From assembly GCA_011503125.2 (NCBI GenBank), contig WWBZ02000045.1, positions 1-14,261 on the forward strand: 14,261 nucleotides of DNA, given 5' to 3'. Source of the stretch: Botryosphaeria dothidea (taxonomy: Eukaryota > Ascomycota > Dothideomycetes > Botryosphaeriales > Botryosphaeriaceae). Below are positions 9,504 through 14,261 of the stretch, one piece after another; position 1 is the stretch's first letter, and each line of letters opens with the position of its first letter. The notes beneath the pieces were generated by a model, which saw only the letters and a program-made list of their open reading frames with translations, did no database searches and was not told where the DNA came from. The translations under genes were made by a program, and so were the position numbers.

Positions 9504-12500
9504 GCTTCCAAACCTGTTGCATCATCGCAATAAGGAGGATGCTGCGTAGGGCTAAGCAGGGCTAAGAAAGAATGCGAGCGTAGATAAGGCACGTGTTGTG
9601 CGCTCGACGACGGGATTGGTGGGCGATGACGAGATTGCGAGCTTGGACAGGGACGGCTCAGGAGAATCGCTTTTCTGGAACATCCTGAGACATCAGGGTG
9701 CGGAAAGCTTGTACAGTGTCGGGTCGTCGTATTGTTGGGATACCCCCTATCATTTTTTGTTCTCGATCAACGGCGTTCTTGGTGCGCACAGGGAAAAAGA
9801 CGGGTAGAGACATCATTTGGGGCATCGCGTGCCCTGATCTCTTATCTTTTAAGGTTTATTCTTTTTATTTCCTTTACCTCCACCCATGTCCCCTTCCGTC
9901 ATCCTTCTCCAATATCTTTTCACATTTTCCCACGAGAAGCATTGATCGTCGTCTCCATAATCATCTTTGCGTTGGTATTGGAGCGGCAGATCATTCTTCC
10001 TGGTCGCGAACAGAGCAAGGTTTGAAGCGAAGAGAAGGTTGGTGCGACATCGGTTCTATCACCTATTTCCGGGTTTCCTCGATATTCCCGTCTTCTCCAA
10101 CCCCTCTCACACATCCAAGTTTTTTCTTCATGTTTGTTATCAATATCCCATCTCTGTTGTTTCATCTTGCTCATTTCAGCAATGTTGTTGACGTTCTCAG
10201 CGCTCATCTGATCTTCCTGTTGTTCTTTGCGAAAGAGAAGTATATGTATATAAATCATGAGGTAAAAGGGGGGCATAGCGGCGGCGGATGGGTAGGCGAA
10301 AGGTAGCATTTTTTCACCAGTAGCTTGGCTAGGTAGCCAGTCTTCCCAGCCAACGCACACCAAGCAACGATGAAAGCTTTTTTTTTTGTTATCACATACG
10401 GCTTATGTGCATGCTTGTGTGCTGTGTGCGATCTGCATCCTTTGTTGGTTTATAGGGCGCCCAGGTTCACGCTCCTACACTTTTAGACTACTCGTGCAAC
10501 AGAGCGTCGGCTCCGCAATGATCGACGCAACGGCATCATCTCCTGCGGGCTGATCGTTTTGTCGCAAGCCTGAAGATTTTCTTCCATCGTCGTGATGGTC
10601 TACTTCCCGTGTTCTTTCGGCCCTTTCGTCCTTGTCACGGCGACTTCTGGGTGCGCGGTACTCATCTGACCATGGTAGATTCCTCCATCGAGAAGGAGAA
10701 GTTGTCGATCTTCTCTGATTTTCTCGGTCAAATATAGATACCACGCGCGCGTTGTTGTGCAATACGACTCATGACCAGCGTGCGCCGGCCAACGACTCGA
10801 GGCACACACGCATCCCACGCAAATAACTGCACGATTGCATGCGCCCGCCTGGGAACAGGCAAGAGCATGCCGGCCAACTTCGAACGTCGCGATGCGTGCT
10901 TTGGTAACTGGCGTCGCGCGCTGAACCGTGGATCTTCGCTACCTGTGGAAATTTGAGCAGAGACCGAGACAGAAACACGGGAAACCGATGAGAGAGCGTG
11001 ATTCTTTGGGGCTGGCCGAGGGCGTCTGTGGTTTGTGGCCACGCGTTTTTTGGTTTTCGTGGCGCTTGCAATACCACCGGTCGTTCTGGCTTTTGTTTTT
11101 TTCTTCTTCTTTTGTTGCCCGTACCGGTACAGATGTGCAGTGGCGACGGGGGAGGCAGGACGGAGCGGCCGATGGCGGTCGGGCGGCTCACGAGCTGTTC
11201 TGCATGACACTATGGAAATCCGGGGAAGGGGAAACGGGTTTGCGCGCGGGTGGTGGGAATTTTTGCGTGTGGCGCTGGCGCTGTGACAGGAGCGAATTAT
11301 TCACGAATCCCGCGGGAGGTACCGTGGAAAAAGAAAAGATGGGATTTCGTCGCTCAACGACTTGGTACTGTCTGACGCATGACGAGGAACAGCGGTGATG
11401 TGCTGGGGGCGGATGACGGCCGGACGGGCTGTTAGGGTGAGAGGACGAGCATGGTTGAGGGGCGGGCATGTGAGGCTGCGCAATGCGAGATGAGACAACA
11501 GTGCAGAGTTCTGTCGTGATGGTCACCCTGGTGTGGGACGGACGTGTTTGAGCGAAACGATGGGGAAAAAGCAAGCATATGGCGAGCGTTGAGAGAGCCT
11601 TCGCCGGTCCTGCGTTCTCGACTCGGCTGCCCGAGAATGCAGGCGGGACGGCGGGCTTCTGCGCCCAGGAACAGCCGTGTAGCCGCGGAAGGAACGTGGC
11701 GGGAAGGATGGGTTTGGGACGGAGGGATGTCCTGTGGACGCGCAGGTGTCGCGTCAAATCAAGGCCGAAAGGGGAAGCGGATGAGGCGCCGCTGGCGTGG
11801 AGAGCGAGCAAGGAAATAGGTAATGGTGTTTGGTGACGGCTGAGCTTCGTCTGGCCGAGGCTCCCGCGCTAGAGGGAGCAGGGCTGCCGCAGCTACTTGG
11901 GCAGTGCCTGCTGCCCGCGGCTCCGCAGTCAGTCGTGTCCGTTCGCGGTGAAGTAGAAAAAGACCAGAATCCTATCGCTTGAGTGTCGGCCGAAACACGG
12001 GAGTTCTCCAGACGCGCTGCTCGGGATCGGCTCGTTTGGTCAGCCTCTCTCGCCTCTCTCCACCCGCCGTCAGTCGTGTAATTAAGACGAATCTGATTCT
12101 CCGAGTCATTAGTTTATGAGTGGGAGCGAGCCAGAAAAAAAACTCATTTAGTCAAGTGTCTGCGTGCTTTCACCGAGATCTTTACCCCATGAATAACGCT
12201 GCAGGGATTCTGATATGCTCTTGCCGATGAGAAAATCTTCTGCAACTTCTTGTCCTTCATGACATTTTGAATCATAAAGAAGTGCAAGATTTCAGGAATA
12301 TGCTCCGTGACTCATCACTCCACAGTTTGCAAATGGTAGGCCCGAAGCCGGCGGCTGTGGATTGTTGTACCCAAAATCAGGAAGTGATGGCGCTTGTGAT
12401 TGGCTGGATCGCATGCGTCGCCATTTTGGGATAGCGCGCCTGCGGTCCAGGTCCATCCGACCTCATCATCGGTCCAAACTCCAAGCACATCAGCAACAGA

Positions 12501-12583
12501 GCTTTTCCCTTGTCTATCAGTCATTTCCATCATCTGGCATTCGATTGGCTCCGGGCAATTCAAACTTATTCCGACGTCCGAAA
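9504..12583. other. Gene-free stretch between genes A and B (right copy)
   Basis: Mirror of 1609-4684. The plus strand is T/C-rich at about 9840-10200, just downstream of gene A, which may be its 3' UTR and terminator region. TATATGTATATAAAT is at 10241-10255, a T10 run at 10378-10387 and a pyrimidine tract at about 11096-11115. From about 11100 to 11860 the plus strand is G/A-rich, so the minus strand is promoter-like. The open frame 9698-10306 is hydrophobic and low in complexity, and its mirror is interrupted; I see no protein family in it. No RNA gene was seen. Confidence 0.6.
12308..12548 (+). promoter_or_regulatory. Gene B upstream region: TGACTCA site and two CCAAT boxes (right copy)
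   Basis: TGACTCA is at 12308-12314, a CCG-G-CGG arrangement at 12348-12354, and ATTGG (reverse CCAAT) at 12399-12403 and 12544-12548. The gene B ATG is at 12584. TGACTCA is the cross-pathway control element (Gcn4/CpcA), and CGG triplets are the usual targets of Zn2Cys6 proteins, so starvation control or autoregulation is conceivable. All are short motifs found by eye. Confidence 0.35.
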
Positions 12584-14043
12584 ATGAACATCGTATCCCG
12601 CAGCCCGCGCAGACGACGTGACGGCTGCTCCGAGTGCAAGAGGAAGAAGGTCAGGGTAAGTACAAGCCACCGTATAGTGGAGAAGCCCTGTGCTGACCCA
12701 ATAGTCCAGTGCGGTCTCGAACGCCCTGTCTGTTCCCGGTGCACCCGCTTTCCCAAACAATGCAAATACGAGTCCAAAATTCATCCTCACCAAGAGCACT
12801 CCCGTCAAGAAACACGCCCGCCCCAAATCCCCGCCCCACGGATCCCCGAAACCGGCCCCAGCACCGCTTTGATGCGGCTCGGCAACCCAGCCGTGCAGCA
12901 GCAGCAGGCCCTGCCGCAGCCACTCACCCCGCTCCCGTCGCCGCTGCTCTCGTCACGGACGGCCCGCTTCCTCCTCCACCACTTCGGCACGCAGACCGCG
13001 CCCGTCCTCTTCCCGCTCGCGCCGCCCGCCTTCGGGCGCCGCCGACGACCCGCGCCGTGCTCGCGCTCACGAACCGCGCGGTCGCGGGCCTGCACGCGGC
13101 GGTGGCGCGTCCGGACGAGGTGCTGAGGGTCGAGACCGCCATGACGGCCATGGCGCTGTGCACGAACGATGTGTGCGATGGCGGCGATGCGCGGCAGTGG
13201 CGCGTGCATCTCGCCGCGTGAAGGCGCTGCTGGATACGTTTGCGGAGGAGGAGCGGAGGAAGAGGGGGCGGGCGTGGTTGACCCGTTTGCGGAGTATTTG
13301 GCGAAGTGGTTCGCGGCCATGGACACGGTGCGAGGTGTGTCGGGCTTGGGGAGCGCGGGATAGGGAGCTTTGAAGGAGGGTACTGGGCGTTGTTGGAAAG
13401 TGAGACGTGTGAGGAAGATGCGGTGGATGAGTTTTGTGGGTATTCATTGAAGTTGATGCCGGTTCTGGCCAGGATTGGGGAGTTGGCCACACTGAGACGA
13501 ACTCAGGGGGTCGGAAATCCACGTGAAGGAGGGCCAGAGATGCAATGGCCGGCGAATATCGATTGCAGCATCTCTGCTCAGGCCGAGGAGTTGGAGTGCA
13601 AGGCTCTGTCAATCCTGAAATGTGCACCTCTGAGGTATATCTCAAACTACCAAGAGCCGCAAAGGACTAGAGAACTACAGAGTACTAACCTACCATTCGT
13701 CAACGCTGCTTTACTACATCTCCACCGCCGAGTAATGTCTTTACCCAAGCATCATGCCAAGGTCAGAGAAGATATTACGGGCATACTTTGCTGCAATTGA
13801 CAGCATTCCCATCTCATCAACAGCCAATATCCTTGCTCTCTGGCCTGTTTTCAGCGCTGGCTGTGAACCGATGACGCGCAGGAACGAGACGTTTATCAAC
13901 AGACGAATGCTTCACATGCAAACCCTGGGGATGGGCAACTACAAACGTGCCAGGGCCGCCTTGCTCGATTATTGGTCCTCGAACAGCCCGCTCTGCTGGG
14001 ATCTTTACTTCAAAATTCGGGATTCGATCTAGTTCTATTCTGA
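12584..14043 (+). CDS. Zn(II)2Cys6 transcription factor with Fungal_trans_2-type domain (gene B, right copy, frame broken)
   Basis: Mirror of 146-1608. The start codon is at 12584-12586. The zinc cluster is CSECKRKKVR, intron 12656-12709, then CGLERPVCSRCTRFPKQC. This copy keeps the frame in VETAMTAMALCTNDV, in YWALLESETCEEDAVDEF followed by SLKLMPVLARIGELA, and in the late YKRARAALLDYWSS segment, all typical of the nuclear regulatory domain of Fungal_trans_2 proteins. It loses bases in GCCG(G)CGTG near 13215, in the G run near 13265-13270, and near 13330 and 13870. It also has four A where the left has five at 14012-14015, so as read it stops early at 14030-14032 rather than at TGA 14041-14043. 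A further lost base at 13034-13036 is shared with the left copy. The product would act in the nucleus as a DNA-binding activator or repressor; its targets cannot be told. Confidence 0.85.
12656..12709 (+). other. Spliceosomal intron in gene B (right copy, 54 bases)
   Basis: The intron runs from GTAAGT at 12656 to CAG at 12707-12709, with a CTGAC branch-point motif at 12693-12697. Splicing joins KKVR to CGLERP and makes the third zinc-cluster cysteine directly follow exon 1. Size and signals are normal for filamentous ascomycetes. Confidence 0.88.
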
Positions 14044-14261
14044 GCCACTACCAGTCCCAACGTATGAGACCACTCCGCCAAAGGTACGGCCGCGAATTTG
14101 TCCCGCATGAACGCCCTCACGCTTTCAACCCCTCGACCATGACCTCCTTCTCCTGCACGTACCCAATCCTCACATACCCCCGAAACACCTCCCCATCCCC
14201 AAAACACGAGCTCCCCGGCGCGACCAACACGCCCTCCTTCGCCAGCAGCCTCTCGCAAAAC
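14010..14261 (-). CDS. Class I/II PLP-dependent aminotransferase, C-terminal end (right copy, partial)
   Basis: This copy runs off the window end and shows about 25 residues more than the left copy. From the edge it reads FCERLLAKEGVLVAPGSSCF, then GDGEVFRGYVRIGYVQEKEV and MVEGLKA. The frame is lost near 14123 because one T is missing (GCGTGAGG against GCGTTGAGG in the left copy). KEGVLVAPGS followed by an FRGYVRIGY-like segment is characteristic of the C-terminal small domain of fold-type I aminotransferases, including ACC-synthase-like members. As read it stops at 14010-14012; with the left copy's longer A run it would stop at 14005-14007. The sequence past 14187 shows that the locus continues normally beyond the mirrored part. 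Confidence 0.78.
   Translation of the reverse strand, partial: VLREAAGEGGRVGRAGELVFWGWGGVSGVCEDWVRAGEGGHGRGVESVRAFMRDKFAAVPLAEWSHTLGLVVAQNRTRSNPEF

Larger units (their letters stand above)
7129..14187 (-). repeat. Right arm of the 7-kb inverted repeat
   Basis: This is the reverse-complement partner of 1-7069, 7059 bases against 7069. The innermost paired bases are TG (7068-7069) with CA (7129-7130). The first arm difference outside the centre is CCC versus CC in the GCAAGCC(C)ACGC stretch, about 40 bases out. The remaining 74 bases of the window (14188-14261) have no partner only because the left arm has run off the window start; they continue the aminotransferase gene without a break. Confidence 0.98.

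Noticed and set aside
9698..10306. 202-codon plus-strand frame downstream of gene A
   Set aside because: It is T/C-rich and phenylalanine/serine-heavy, its mirror is disrupted, and it is better explained as 3' UTR or intergenic sequence.
1..14187. Mobile element or terminal inverted repeats of a transposon
   Set aside because: The arms meet at a 59-base spacer with no transposase, integrase or target-site duplication visible. They carry ordinary host-type genes.

Overview
The window is a near-perfect giant palindrome from a filamentous ascomycete (Pezizomycotina-like) nuclear genome. Bases 1-7069 are the reverse complement of 7129-14187, separated by a 59-base CAG-rich spacer (7070-7128). 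The fungal assignment rests on three things. One gene is a Zn(II)2Cys6 transcription factor with a Fungal_trans_2-type regulatory domain. It has a 54-55 base intron with GTAAGT, CTGAC and CAG signals. The intergenic DNA is long, pyrimidine-rich and carries CCAAT and TGACTCA boxes. I see no tRNA, rRNA, CRISPR array, insertion sequence or telomere repeat.

Each arm holds the same three genes. From the centre outward on the right arm: gene A (7918-9503, +), an unrecognised protein of about 530 residues with a Cys/His-rich N-terminus and a long coiled coil; a gap of about 3 kb with no convincing gene; gene B (12584-14043, +), the Zn2Cys6 regulator; and gene C (14010-14261, -), the C-terminal end of a class I/II PLP-dependent aminotransferase that converges on gene B and overlaps its 3' end. 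The left arm carries the same set reversed: C at 1-185 (+), B at 146-1608 (-), A at 4685-6276 (-).

The arms differ by roughly one to two changes per 100 bases in the stretches I aligned by eye. Nearly all are one-base length changes in homopolymers, and no gene is intact in either arm. In most places one arm keeps the reading frame where the other loses it. That is what two noisy reads of one locus would give. The simplest explanation is an uncorrected fold-back long read or contig; a real inverted duplication in the genome is the alternative. One frameshift, in gene B, is present in both arms and cannot be fixed by comparing them.

The underlying locus is therefore probably a single segment of about 7 kb with gene order A > B > < C. 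Gene B has a CCAAT box and a Gcn4/CpcA-type TGACTCA site upstream. Its tail-to-tail neighbour is an aminotransferase, so a link to amino-acid metabolism is possible but unproven.
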